A DNA stretch of 64,000 nucleotides from Litoreibacter ponti (GCF_003054285.1 NZ_QBKS01000001.1:1-64000); one strand, 5' to 3'; shown: positions 53,923-63,011, numbered from the stretch's first letter. Numbers and translations: made by a program. Notes: generated from the letters alone by a model not told the origin.

Positions 53923-54332
53923 TGGAATAGTCCTCGCATCGCCACGACCATCACCGCGCCCGCCAACAAATAGATCAGCGTCGCTACGATGCCGCGCGGG
54001 CTGAGCCGCGAGATGCCGCACACGCCGTGCCCCGAGGTGCAGCCATTGGCCAACCGGGTGCCGAAGCCCACCAAAAGCCCCGCAGCTACAACCGTCGCGA
54101 CGTTCGAGGTCAAATGCGTCTGAGCCCCGCCTTGCACTGCGACAATGACAGCGGGCACGGCGATCAGTCCGGCGACAAAGGCCAACCTCTCGCCCGCGCG
54201 CCCGGAGCCGTCGACAAGGCCCCCCAAAATGCCCGAGGCCCCCATGACCCGGCCGCCCAGCAGCAAGTAAATCGCAGCCGCCGTGCCGATCATCAGCCCA
54301 CCGACAAGTCCCATCATCCAATCCAGTGGCAT
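53919..54332 (-). CDS. YeeE/YedE family membrane protein
   Basis: 137-residue membrane protein with about four helices and the conserved NGCTSGHGVCGISRLSPRG motif, whose cysteines relay sulfur in YeeE. It opens MPLDWMMGLVGGLMIGTAAA. With the next gene it forms the usual transporter pair of BigR/SqrR operons. Confidence 0.9.
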   Translation of the reverse strand: MPLDWMMGLVGGLMIGTAAAIYLLLGGRVMGASGILGGLVDGSGRAGERLAFVAGLIAVPAVIVAVQGGAQTHLTSNVATVVAAGLLVGFGTRLANGCTSGHGVCGISRLSPRGIVATLIYLLAGAVMVVAMRGLFQ

Positions 54333-54371
54333 CTGCTCCCTCTCTCTCTTCTTTTTGCTATTGGGGCTGCG

Positions 54372-55235
54372 TCACAGCCCGTTCACCGGCACCTTCAAGA
54401 ACACTTTGCCGTCCTTATCCGGCTCCGGCATGTTGCCCGCGCGCATGTTGACCTGCAGGGACGGCACGATCAGCTTGGGCATGCCCAGCGTCGCGTCGCG
54501 CCCCTCCCGCAGGGCCACGAAGTCCTCGCGGCTGACGCCGCCGCCGATGTGAACATTCGACTTTTTCTCTGCGCCAACCGTGGTTTCCCACGCAAACTCG
54601 TCGCGGCCCGGGGCCTTGTAGTCATGGCACACGAAGATGCGGGTCTCGTCGGGCAGCGCGAGGATCTTCTGTATTGAATCATAGAGATCGCCCGCCGAGC
54701 CGCCGGGAAAATCGCAGCGCGCGGTGCCGAAATCGGGCATGAACAGCGTGTCGCCCACGAACGCCGCATCGCCGATCACATAGGTCATGCAGGCGGGCGT
54801 GTGGCCTGGCGTGTGCAGCACATCCGCGCGCATCTGGCCCACATGGAAGCTGTCGCCCTCGACAAACAAGCGGTCAAACTGTGACCCGTCCCGCTGGAAC
54901 GCCGTGCCCTCATTGAACACCTTGCCGAACGTGTCCTGCACGGTCGTGATCTCGGCCCCTATGCCGATCTTGCCGCCAAGCCGCTCCTGCAAGTAGGGCG
55001 CGGCGGACAGGTGGTCGGCATGCACATGGGTCTCGATGATCCATGCCACGTCAAGCTTCTCGGCCTGCACGTAAGCGATGATCTCATCGGCAGAGGCGGT
55101 ATCCGTGCGCCCGGACGCGTAGTCGAAGTCCAGCACGGAATCCACGATGGCGCAGGCCGCGCCTTGCGGGTCTCGGACCACGTAGGAGGCCGTGTTGGTG
55201 GCCTCGTCGAAGAAGGCTTTGACGTCGGGGGTCAT
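54372..55235 (-). CDS. blh: MBL-fold persulfide dioxygenase-like hydrolase
   Basis: 287-residue metallo-beta-lactamase-fold protein of the ETHE1/Blh group. The metal motif THVHADH is at 69-75, with HTPGHTPACM and GDTLF further on. Relatives oxidise glutathione persulfide to sulfite. AAGGAGCTTCTCC precedes ATG 55235, and a SqrR-type operator is 17 bases upstream. It leads the operon. Confidence 0.92.
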   Translation of the reverse strand: MTPDVKAFFDEATNTASYVVRDPQGAACAIVDSVLDFDYASGRTDTASADEIIAYVQAEKLDVAWIIETHVHADHLSAAPYLQERLGGKIGIGAEITTVQDTFGKVFNEGTAFQRDGSQFDRLFVEGDSFHVGQMRADVLHTPGHTPACMTYVIGDAAFVGDTLFMPDFGTARCDFPGGSAGDLYDSIQKILALPDETRIFVCHDYKAPGRDEFAWETTVGAEKKSNVHIGGGVSREDFVALREGRDATLGMPKLIVPSLQVNMRAGNMPEPDKDGKVFLKVPVNGL

Positions 55236-55251
55236 GGAGAAGCTCCTTACG

Positions 55252-55269
55252 TATTCATTTAGACGAATA
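55252..55269. promoter_or_regulatory. SqrR/BigR-type operator (ATTC-N8-GAAT)
   Basis: The inverted repeat TATTC-N8-GAATA (core 55253-55268) matches the ATTC-N8-GAAT site of the persulfide-responsive ArsR-family repressor SqrR of Rhodobacter. It lies just upstream of the metallo-hydrolase start. The repressor gene is not in the window. Confidence 0.78.
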
Positions 55270-55289
55270 TGATGTCTTGCGGTCTCGCG

Positions 55290-56000
55290 TCAAGCCGTCT
55301 TCGCAAACCTTTCCACCAGAAAAGCCTCCAGCGCGGCGAAGGCGCGGGCATCGGCCTGCGCGCTATAGGCCATGCCGTCTTCCGGCGACTGCGCGGCGGG
55401 GTTCGTGAAGGAATGCCCGGTGTTGCCGAAGGCCAGCATCTGCCAGTCGTCGCACACCGCGTTCAGCTCTTGGGACAGGGCCAGTACCGCGTCGGGGGTC
55501 GCCAGTGGATCGTCCCAGCCATGCAACGCCAGGACCGAGGTGTTCATCTTGGCCGATCCGCCCTCCGGCGCGTCGAACAAGCCGTGGATCGGTACGACGC
55601 CTGCCAAGGGCTCGCCAGAGCGCGCGAGGTCCAGCACCGCCTTGCCGCCGAGGCAAAACCCAATCGCCGCGACCCGGCCTGGGTCCGCGCCTTCCAGACC
55701 GCGCGCGGCCTTCAGCGCCGCCACCATCCGTGCCCCGAGGGCAGGGCGGTCGGCCTGCAACTCGCCCATCTTCGCGCTGGCAGCATCGCGATCATCCGTT
55801 CGCCAGCCGCCGCCGTAATAGTCGACCTCGACCCCGATGTAGCCTAGCGACGCGATGTAGCCGGCCTTGGATTTCGAGAACGGGCCGACGCCACCGAAGG
55901 CGGGCGCAACCAATACGACCGGGCGCGGCCCGTCGCCCGCCGGTCGGAAGACCGTGCCGACACATTCGACATCCGCCGTGTAGCGCAACTCCTCCATCAT
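55290..56000 (-). CDS. Dienelactone hydrolase family protein
   Basis: 236-residue alpha/beta hydrolase with a cysteine nucleophile (Cys116 in GFCLGGK), the Asp in HGWDDP and the His in GHSFTNP. The family hydrolyses dienelactones or other esters. It overlaps the acyl-CoA dehydrogenase stop in an ATGA (55997-56000), so the two are co-expressed. Start ATG 56000 or 55997. Confidence 0.88.
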   Translation of the reverse strand: MMEELRYTADVECVGTVFRPAGDGPRPVVLVAPAFGGVGPFSKSKAGYIASLGYIGVEVDYYGGGWRTDDRDAASAKMGELQADRPALGARMVAALKAARGLEGADPGRVAAIGFCLGGKAVLDLARSGEPLAGVVPIHGLFDAPEGGSAKMNTSVLALHGWDDPLATPDAVLALSQELNAVCDDWQMLAFGNTGHSFTNPAAQSPEDGMAYSAQADARAFAALEAFLVERFAKTA

Positions 56001-57217
56001 ATCTTCTCCTGCGTGTATTTCTTCAGCTCCGCCCGGGCGACCTGTCGGCGGTGCACCGCGTCCGGGCCATCGGCCAGACGCAAGGTGCGCAGATGCGCCC
56101 ATTGCCGCGCGAGCGGCGTGTCCTGGCTGATGCCGGCAGCGCCGTGCATCTGCATGGCCTGATCGGTGATCTCGAGCGCGATGCGCGGGGCTTCGACCTT
56201 GATCTGGCTGATCCACGGCGCGGCGGCCCGCGCGTCGCCCTGATCCATCATCCACGCCGCCTTCAGGCACAACAATCGCGCCTGCTCGATCTGCATCCGA
56301 GCGTTGGCGATGTAGTCGAAATTGCCGCCCAGCTGCGCCAGTGGTTTGCCGAACGCTTCGCGGGCCAAGGCGCGGCGGCTCATCAGCGCCAGCGCCTTCT
56401 CCGCCATGCCAATGGCGCGCATGCAATGGTGGATACGTCCCGGCCCAAGCCGCCCTTGGGCGATCTCGAAGCCGCGACCCTCGCCCAGTAGCATGGCAGA
56501 GGCGGGCACGCGGACATCGGTGAAGCGGATATGCATGTGGCCATGGGGGGCCTCGTCGTCGCCAAAGACCTGCATCGCGCGCAGCTTCTCGATACCGGGC
56601 GTGTCCGAGGGCACAACAATCATCGAATGCTGCTGGTGGCGCGGCCCCTCCGTCGCCGTGCGCACCATGACGATGTAGACCGCACAACGCGGATCGCCTG
56701 CGCCGGTCGCCCACCATTTCTCGCCATTCAGAACGTAGTCATCGCCGTCCCGCACACAGGACAGCGCGATATTCGTGGCGTCGGAGGACGCAACATCGGG
56801 CTCCGTCATAAGGTAGGCCGACCTGATCTCGCCCGCCAAAAGCGGCTCCAGCCAGCGCGACTTCATGTCGTCGGAGCCGTATTTCTCGAACACCTCCATG
56901 TTGCCGGTGTCCGGCGCGTTGCAGTTGAAGGTCTCGGGGGCCAGATGTGCCTTGCCCATCTCCTCGGCCAGATAGGCGTATTCCACTGTCGAAAAGGCGT
57001 GGCCGGTCACGGGCGACCACAGGTTCCACAGCCCCGCGTCTTTCGCCTTGCTCTTCAACCCCTCGATGATTTCAAGCTGCCGCGCGTTGTGGGTCCAGCG
57101 GTCCCCCACCTCGACTTGCGCGAAATACTCGGCGTCGAGCGGGGCGATCTCGTTCGAGACCATGTCCGCAACCTCGCGCAGCACGGGGGCGAGCCGTGCA
57201 CTGATGCCTAGATCCAT
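55997..57217 (-). CDS. Acyl-CoA dehydrogenase (ACAD10/11-like)
   Basis: 406-residue FAD enzyme, with features of the ACAD10/11 group such as TEPDVASSDATNI, EKWWATGAGDPRC and FGKPLAQLGGNF, and a C-terminal MHGAAGIS...LARQWAHLRTLRLADGPDAVH. The neighbouring divergent kinase and the fused FadJ-like enzyme support beta-oxidation of hydroxy acids. Start at ATG 57217. Confidence 0.9.
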   Translation of the reverse strand: MDLGISARLAPVLREVADMVSNEIAPLDAEYFAQVEVGDRWTHNARQLEIIEGLKSKAKDAGLWNLWSPVTGHAFSTVEYAYLAEEMGKAHLAPETFNCNAPDTGNMEVFEKYGSDDMKSRWLEPLLAGEIRSAYLMTEPDVASSDATNIALSCVRDGDDYVLNGEKWWATGAGDPRCAVYIVMVRTATEGPRHQQHSMIVVPSDTPGIEKLRAMQVFGDDEAPHGHMHIRFTDVRVPASAMLLGEGRGFEIAQGRLGPGRIHHCMRAIGMAEKALALMSRRALAREAFGKPLAQLGGNFDYIANARMQIEQARLLCLKAAWMMDQGDARAAAPWISQIKVEAPRIALEITDQAMQMHGAAGISQDTPLARQWAHLRTLRLADGPDAVHRRQVARAELKKYTQEKI

Positions 57218-57299
57218 CCGAAACCTCCCTTGAACTGGCCATGAGGGTCGACGCGCGCGGGGCGCTTGTCAATTGCACAAAGCGGGGTAATGTCGGGCC

Positions 57300-58346
57300 A
57301 TGGGTGGAGCCGCGGAATTAACCATTAAGGATGTCGCGCCGTATCTGGCGGAGCAGGTGCCGGACCTGGGGGGCGTGCAGCGGCTCGACAAGTTCTCCAC
57401 CGGGCAATCGAACCCGACCTACAAGCTGGTCTGCGACAGCGGCGCGTATGTGTTGCGCGCCAAGCCGCCGGGGGTTCTGCTGCGCTCTGCCCACCTCGTC
57501 GAGCGGGAATATCAGGTGATGCGGGCGCTCGCCCTCACGGATGTGCCCGTGCCCCGCATGGTGCATCTGGCGACCGACGAAACCTCGCCCATCGGCCGCG
57601 CCTTCTTCGTCATGGATTTTCTCGACGGGCGCATCTTCTGGGATCCGGCTTTGCCGGAGCTGGACCCGGACGCACGCGGACAGATTTATACGGCAATGGC
57701 CGACACGCTCGCGGCGCTCCACAGCGTGGATGTCGACGCCGTTGGGCTGTCTGACTTCGGCAAACCCGGAAACTACTTTGCGCGCCAGACCGACCGGTGG
57801 TCGCGGCAATACGTGGCCTCGGTCGAGACGCCGGACCGCGGCATGACCGGCCTGATGGCCTGGCTGGAACTGCATCAGCCCGAGGATGATGGGCAGGTCG
57901 CGTTGGTCCATGGCGACTACCGGCTCGACAACATGATTTTCGCGCCGCAAGCCCCTGACGTCATTGGACTTCTGGATTGGGAGCTGGCGACGCTCGGGCA
58001 CCCGCTCGCGGACTTGGCCTATCAATGCATGCAATGGCGGCTGCCGCATGCGGGCGGCATGCGCGGGCTTGGCGGCGTGGACCGGGCAGCGCATGGGCTG
58101 CCTGACGAGGACGCCTACGTGGCGCGCTACTGCGCCGCACGCGGCATCGCGCGGCCCGACAACTGGGCGTTTTATCTGGTGTTCAGCTACTTCCGGCTCG
58201 CCTCGATCCTGCAAGGCGTGGTCGCGCGGGCCGAGGGTGGCAACGCGTCGAACCCGGAGGCCGGTCGGAAATACGCCGCCGCCATCCCGGTGCTGATCAA
58301 ACAGGCGGTGGACATAGCGCAGGAAGCAAGCGAAAAAGCCCTATGA
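57300..58346 (+). CDS. APH-type phosphotransferase (ACAD10/11 kinase-like)
   Basis: 348-residue kinase-fold protein with the catalytic HGDYRLDNMIF and metal-binding LLDWELATLGHPLADLAY. FSTGQSNPTYKL forms the N-lobe loop. This domain is fused to ACAD in animal ACAD10/11 and is a separate gene in Pseudomonas levulinate catabolism, where it phosphorylates 4-hydroxyacyl-CoA. No clear ribosome site precedes ATG 57300, so the start is moderately certain. Its TGA overlaps the next ATG. Confidence 0.9.
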   Translation: MGGAAELTIKDVAPYLAEQVPDLGGVQRLDKFSTGQSNPTYKLVCDSGAYVLRAKPPGVLLRSAHLVEREYQVMRALALTDVPVPRMVHLATDETSPIGRAFFVMDFLDGRIFWDPALPELDPDARGQIYTAMADTLAALHSVDVDAVGLSDFGKPGNYFARQTDRWSRQYVASVETPDRGMTGLMAWLELHQPEDDGQVALVHGDYRLDNMIFAPQAPDVIGLLDWELATLGHPLADLAYQCMQWRLPHAGGMRGLGGVDRAAHGLPDEDAYVARYCAARGIARPDNWAFYLVFSYFRLASILQGVVARAEGGNASNPEAGRKYAAAIPVLIKQAVDIAQEASEKAL

Positions 58347-60439
58347 AACAGGCTCCTAAACATCCCGTCCGGCTCGAGCGGCAGGGCAGCATCGCGCTCA
58401 TCGTGATCGAAAATCCGCCGGTCAACGCCCTCGGTGGGGCCGTGCGGCGCGGGATCGCGGCTGCGTTGAGCGCGGCAGAGGCCAATCCGCTTGTGACGGC
58501 CATCGTGATCTGTGCCAACGGACGGACTTTCCCCGCCGGCGCCGATATCCGCGAGTTCAACCAGCCCGCGCAGGAACCCGGTCTGGGCCAGCTCTGCACC
58601 ATGATCGAGACGTGCAGCAAGCCAGTCGTCGCAGCGCTGCACGGCACGGCGCTGGGCGGCGGGCTGGAGCTTGCGATGGGCGCGCATTTCCGCATCGCCT
58701 CAACCGACGCGCGCGTCGGCCTGCCCGAGATCAACCTTGGCATCCTGCCCGGCGCGGGCGGAACCCAGCGGCTGCCGCGCCTCGTGGGCGCGGAGCTTGC
58801 GATGGACATGATGCTGGCGGGCGCGCCGGTCAGCGCGGGCATCGCCGCCGAGATGGGGCTGATCGACCGCGTCACCGGCGGCGATCTGCGCGAGGCGGCG
58901 GTCGCCTTCGCGCGCGAGCTTTCCATGCCGCATCCCACTGCGGAGCAGCGCGGGCAATTCTCTGACGCGAACGCGTATATGGCCGCCACCAAAGCGCGTC
59001 GTGCGGAGCTTAAGCAAACAGGGCAGGCAAGCCGCGCGGCGCTGAAGATCATCGATTGCGTAGAAGCCGCCCTTCTGGTGCCGATCGAGACCGGGCTTGA
59101 GATGGAGCGCGCGGCGTTCGAGGAATGCCTCCGCTCCCCCGAAAGCCAGGGCATGCGCCACGCCTTCTTCGCCGAGCGCGCCGCCGCCAAGTTTCCCGAA
59201 GACGCGCCGCCACGCGACATCTCCCGCATCGGCATCGTCGGCGGCGGGATGATGGGGGCGGGTATCGCGATTGCATGTCTGCAGCGCGGCTTCGACGTCA
59301 CACTGGTCGAGCAGGGCGAAAGCGGCGTGAACACGGCGCTCGAGCGGATCGGCACCCATTACGAGCGCGCCATCGCCAAGGGCCGCCTGTCCGAGGCGCA
59401 AGGTGCCGCCGCGCTGACGCATCTGCAGCTCACGACCAAGCTCGACACGCTGGGCGACGCCGATGTGATCATCGAGGCGGTGGGTGAGGATGAAGAGCTA
59501 AAGCTCAGAATTCTAAAGGAAATCGGCGATCAGGCGCGACAGGGCGCGGTGCTCGCGACCAATACGTCCTATCTTGATCTGATGCGCCTCGCGCAGGCCA
59601 CTGGCAGGCCAAATGACACCGTGGGTCTGCATTTCTTCGCACCTGCGCAGGTGAACAAGCTGGTGGAGGTCGCCGTGCATGACGACGCCGACGCCTCCGC
59701 GGTGAGCACGGCGCAGGCGCTGGTCAAACGGTTGGGCAAGGTGGCCGTGCGGGCAAAAGTCTCAAGCGGCGTCGGCGCGGGATACATCGGCAACCGCGTG
59801 CTGGAGGCGTATCGGCTTGCGGCCGATATCTTGCTTGAAGAGGGCGCGACACCCCAGCAGATCGACACTGCGATGCGCGGTTTCGGCTTCAAGATGGGGC
59901 CGTATCAGGTCGCGGATATGTCGGGGCTCGACATCGCCCACGCCCGGCGTCAATCCAGCCCGCGCGATGCTGACGCGCGCTATGTCGAGATCGCCGACAA
60001 GATCGTGGCGCAGGGCTGGCTGGGGCAGAAGACCCATCGCGGCTACTACGTCTACCCGGAAGGCGCGCGCGACGGTGTGCCCAATGGCGATGTGCTGAAG
60101 CTGATTGCGGCGCATAGGGCCGAAAACGGTATCACGGAGCAGTCCTTTACCGAAGCCGAGATCCGCGACACGCTGTTGCTGACCATGGTCAATGCCGGAG
60201 CGCAGCTTCTCACCGAGGGTGTCGCCGCGCGCCCGGGCGACGTGGACACGGTGATGATTCACGGCTTCGGCTACCCGCGCAGCCGCGGCGGGCCGATGTT
60301 CGAGGCGGACACGACCACGCCCGCCCTGATCATGCGCAGGCTTGAGGCGTTACAGGCGCAAGCGCCGAATTTATGGACGCCCGCGCCGCTTCTGCGCGAG
60401 CTGGCCCGCGAGCGCCGCAAATTTGCTGATCTGAACTGA
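58343..60439 (+). CDS. Enoyl-CoA hydratase/3-hydroxyacyl-CoA dehydrogenase fusion (FadJ-like)
   Basis: 698-residue bifunctional beta-oxidation enzyme. The N-terminal crotonase domain (GTALGGGLELAMG and LPEINLGILPGAGGTQRLP with both catalytic glutamates) is followed by an NAD-binding domain (GGGMMGAGI, about residue 295) and the HAD C-terminal domains (HFFAPAQVNKLVEV, GYIGNRV). Start at ATG 58343, overlapping the kinase TGA (ATGA). It probably works with the dehydrogenase across the divergent promoter. Confidence 0.94.
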   Translation: MKQAPKHPVRLERQGSIALIVIENPPVNALGGAVRRGIAAALSAAEANPLVTAIVICANGRTFPAGADIREFNQPAQEPGLGQLCTMIETCSKPVVAALHGTALGGGLELAMGAHFRIASTDARVGLPEINLGILPGAGGTQRLPRLVGAELAMDMMLAGAPVSAGIAAEMGLIDRVTGGDLREAAVAFARELSMPHPTAEQRGQFSDANAYMAATKARRAELKQTGQASRAALKIIDCVEAALLVPIETGLEMERAAFEECLRSPESQGMRHAFFAERAAAKFPEDAPPRDISRIGIVGGGMMGAGIAIACLQRGFDVTLVEQGESGVNTALERIGTHYERAIAKGRLSEAQGAAALTHLQLTTKLDTLGDADVIIEAVGEDEELKLRILKEIGDQARQGAVLATNTSYLDLMRLAQATGRPNDTVGLHFFAPAQVNKLVEVAVHDDADASAVSTAQALVKRLGKVAVRAKVSSGVGAGYIGNRVLEAYRLAADILLEEGATPQQIDTAMRGFGFKMGPYQVADMSGLDIAHARRQSSPRDADARYVEIADKIVAQGWLGQKTHRGYYVYPEGARDGVPNGDVLKLIAAHRAENGITEQSFTEAEIRDTLLLTMVNAGAQLLTEGVAARPGDVDTVMIHGFGYPRSRGGPMFEADTTTPALIMRRLEALQAQAPNLWTPAPLLRELARERRKFADLN

Positions 60440-60495
60440 ATATATATCTTGCAATGACGCCTGCGCCTTGCCAGTGTCGATGCCAATGCTGCCAG

Positions 60496-60507
60496 GAATA
60501 CGTATTC
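60496..60507. promoter_or_regulatory. 12-bp palindrome upstream of ABC importer
   Basis: GAATACGTATTC is a perfect palindrome 131 bases before the binding-protein start, in the 199-base gap after the FadJ-like gene. An operator role is possible; nothing identifies the regulator. Confidence 0.3.
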
Positions 60508-60638
60508 ACACCCGATAAAGCGAGAATTTCGCGCCTTTCGAGACGTAGCGTTCGACAGGGGGTGAATGTGCATCCTAGGCTGCTGAGGAAGACAGGAGGC
60601 GTGGCAAACGGCCCGCCCCACACCAGGGAGAAGACCTT

Positions 60639-61892
60639 ATGAAACATTTCAAACTCGCACTGCTGTCAACGGCCGCAGCTGTCTCGTTCGGAACCATGGC
60701 GGCGGCGGATGGCCATGCCAAATGCGGAATCGAAGCGGGCCGCGTCAGCATCGTCGGCAACGAATTCCCGGCGATCCAGACCATCGGGGCAGGGGCCATG
60801 GCCTGCGCCTCCGACACGGTCGAGGTGAAGACGAACCTCACCGCCGATCACCAGAAGATCAACGTGGCCGGCATGTCGGGCAACCCGGCGGAGTACACCA
60901 CCGCCATCGTCGCGAACTCCTCGATCGTGGCGCTGATGAACGAAGATATCATCCGTCCGCTCGATGATCTGGTGGCCAAGCATGGCGACGGCATTCAGGC
61001 CAACCAGCTGATCACCGTGGGTGGCAATATCATGGCTGTGGCCTTCATGGCGAACGCGCAGCACCTCGTCTACCGCGCCGATATCCTGGCCGAGGCCGGG
61101 GTCGAGCCGCCGAAGACCTACGAGGAGATGCTGGCAGCGGCCAAGGTCATCAAGGACAAGGGCCTGCTGGAGAACCCCGTGGGCGGAGCCTACAAGGCGG
61201 GCTGGAACCTCGCCCAAGAATTCAACAACATGTATATCGGCTATGGCGGGGAGTTCTTTAAGCCCGGCACGGCCGAGGTCTCCATCAACAACGAGCAAGG
61301 CGTCGCCGCGCTTGAGATGATGAAGTCGCTGTCGGAATACATGAACCCCGACTTCCTGACCCACGATTCGAACCTGACCTCGGCAGAGTGGAAGGCCGGC
61401 AACGTGGCGCTGATGAATATGTGGGGCTCGCGCACCGGCGCGCTGGTCGACGCCGAGGGCACCGCGCCCGAAGTGATCGAGCACACGGCCCTTGGATCCC
61501 CCATGACCGTGGGCGGTGGTGATATCGCTGCCACGACGCTGTGGTGGGACGGCTGGACCGTGGCCAAGAACATCTCCGACGAGGACGCCGAGGCGACCTT
61601 CCTCGCGATGAAGGCCGCGATTGATCCGTCGATCCTGAACGAAGAAACCTCGCCGCAGGCCGTTTGGCTGATCGAAGGCTACGAGCCCACCGCGCAATCC
61701 GCTGGTGTGTTCGGCGCGGTCGAGATGGCCTCCAAGCCCTACCCGATGCTGCCCTACCAGGGTCTGCTGCACACCGCGCTCGGCGCCGAGCTGGCGGACT
61801 TCATGCAGGGCAAGGAAAGCGCCGAGCAGGCGCTGGCCGATGTCGAGGCCGCCTACACGGCAGCCGCCAAGGAAAACGGCTTCCTGCAGTAA
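60639..61892 (+). CDS. ABC transporter substrate-binding protein (CUT1 type)
   Basis: 417-residue periplasmic sugar-binding protein of the extracellular solute-binding family 1. The signal peptide is residues 1-23 (MKHFKLALLSTAAAVSFGTMAAA). ADILAEAGVEPPKTYEEMLAAAKVIKDKG and VALMNMWGSRTGAL are typical. The ligand is unknown, probably a sugar or sugar derivative. AGGGAGAAG precedes ATG 60639. Confidence 0.92.
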   Translation: MKHFKLALLSTAAAVSFGTMAAADGHAKCGIEAGRVSIVGNEFPAIQTIGAGAMACASDTVEVKTNLTADHQKINVAGMSGNPAEYTTAIVANSSIVALMNEDIIRPLDDLVAKHGDGIQANQLITVGGNIMAVAFMANAQHLVYRADILAEAGVEPPKTYEEMLAAAKVIKDKGLLENPVGGAYKAGWNLAQEFNNMYIGYGGEFFKPGTAEVSINNEQGVAALEMMKSLSEYMNPDFLTHDSNLTSAEWKAGNVALMNMWGSRTGALVDAEGTAPEVIEHTALGSPMTVGGGDIAATTLWWDGWTVAKNISDEDAEATFLAMKAAIDPSILNEETSPQAVWLIEGYEPTAQSAGVFGAVEMASKPYPMLPYQGLLHTALGAELADFMQGKESAEQALADVEAAYTAAAKENGFLQ

Positions 61893-61902
61893 GCAATCCA
61901 TA

Positions 61903-61937
61903 CCGGGGGCGGTGGCCATGAGCGCGGCCGCCCCCGG
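61903..61937 (+). terminator. Stem-loop between binding protein and permease genes
   Basis: Strong stem CCGGGGGCGG/CCGCCCCCGG 11 bases after the stop, without a T-run. In importer operons such a structure protects the binding-protein mRNA and lowers read-through to permease genes. Confidence 0.6.
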
Positions 61938-61981
61938 ACCACGCCCTTAGGGGCAGGGCGAGGCGCTTCGGGGGATACGCC

Positions 61982-63010
61982 ATGAAACACCGCACATTCT
62001 TCTGGTTTTTCCTGCCCACCGGGCTTGCGATGCTGCTGTTCATCGCGCTTCCGATCATCTCCGTGCTGATCCAGTCGGTTTACGCCCCCCACGAGGCGGT
62101 GCTGATCACCGTCGAGAATTCCGGCCCGTTCGGCACAACCACTTCCACCACAATCGACCAGCAGGCGACCGAGGCGCTGCGCGCCGCAGAGCCGCTGGGC
62201 CGGTTCGTGGGGCTTCAAATCTATCTCGACCGCGGGCATCTGGCCTTTGGCGAGGTCGCCGAGCTGTGGCGCACCACCGACAGCTGGGGCACCTTCTTCT
62301 CGCGCCTTGGCAACCTGCCGTTCTACCGCGCCATGGCCTTCACGCTGACCTACACGTTCACCGCCACGCCGCTGCTGATCGTCTTCGGCTTCATCATCGC
62401 GCTGGCGGTCAATTCGCTGCATCGCCACCTCAAGGGACTGGTGATCTTCTTCTCCCTGCTGCCGATGATCGTGACGCCGATCATTGGCTCGCTGATCCTG
62501 TTCTGGATGATCGACAGTCGCGGGGTGATTGGCTCGCTGATCCAGTATCTTGCCGATGATCCGAACCTCAGCCTCAAGGCGTCCACCCCGCTGGTCTGGA
62601 TATCGATTATTGTCTACGGCATCTGGCATTCCGCGCCCTTTGCCTTCGTGGTGTTCTACGCAGGCCTGCAGACGTTGCCCCAGGACACGCTCGAGAGCGC
62701 ACAAATCGACGGGGCCACCCGCTGGCAGCAAATCCGCTACGTGGTGATCCCGCATCTGATCCCGCTCGTGACCTTCGTGGCGTTGATCAAGCTGATGGAC
62801 AACTTCCGCGTCTTCGAGGAAATCGTGGGCTTCAACGCCGAGGCCCACGCGACCTCGCTCAGTTGGATCATCTACAATGATCTCGGTGGCGAGACGCGGC
62901 TGCTCTCTTCGGCCTCCGCCACCTCCGTGCTGACGATCATCGGCGTCGCCATCCTGCTCTCGCCGGTGCTGATCCGCACCTGGCGCGACTTCAACGCAAA
63001 GACCCACTGA
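61982..63010 (+). CDS. Sugar ABC transporter permease 1
   Basis: 342-residue inner-membrane permease with the MalF-type EAA loop DTLESAQIDGATRWQQIRYVVIPHLIP. A long insertion of about 80 residues (roughly 45-115, TVENSGPFGTTTSTTIDQQ onward) lies between the first and second helices, larger than usual. ATG 61982 follows an AGGGCGAGG stretch. It ends one base before the next ATG. Confidence 0.92.
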   Translation: MKHRTFFWFFLPTGLAMLLFIALPIISVLIQSVYAPHEAVLITVENSGPFGTTTSTTIDQQATEALRAAEPLGRFVGLQIYLDRGHLAFGEVAELWRTTDSWGTFFSRLGNLPFYRAMAFTLTYTFTATPLLIVFGFIIALAVNSLHRHLKGLVIFFSLLPMIVTPIIGSLILFWMIDSRGVIGSLIQYLADDPNLSLKASTPLVWISIIVYGIWHSAPFAFVVFYAGLQTLPQDTLESAQIDGATRWQQIRYVVIPHLIPLVTFVALIKLMDNFRVFEEIVGFNAEAHATSLSWIIYNDLGGETRLLSSASATSVLTIIGVAILLSPVLIRTWRDFNAKTH

Positions 63011-63011
63011 T

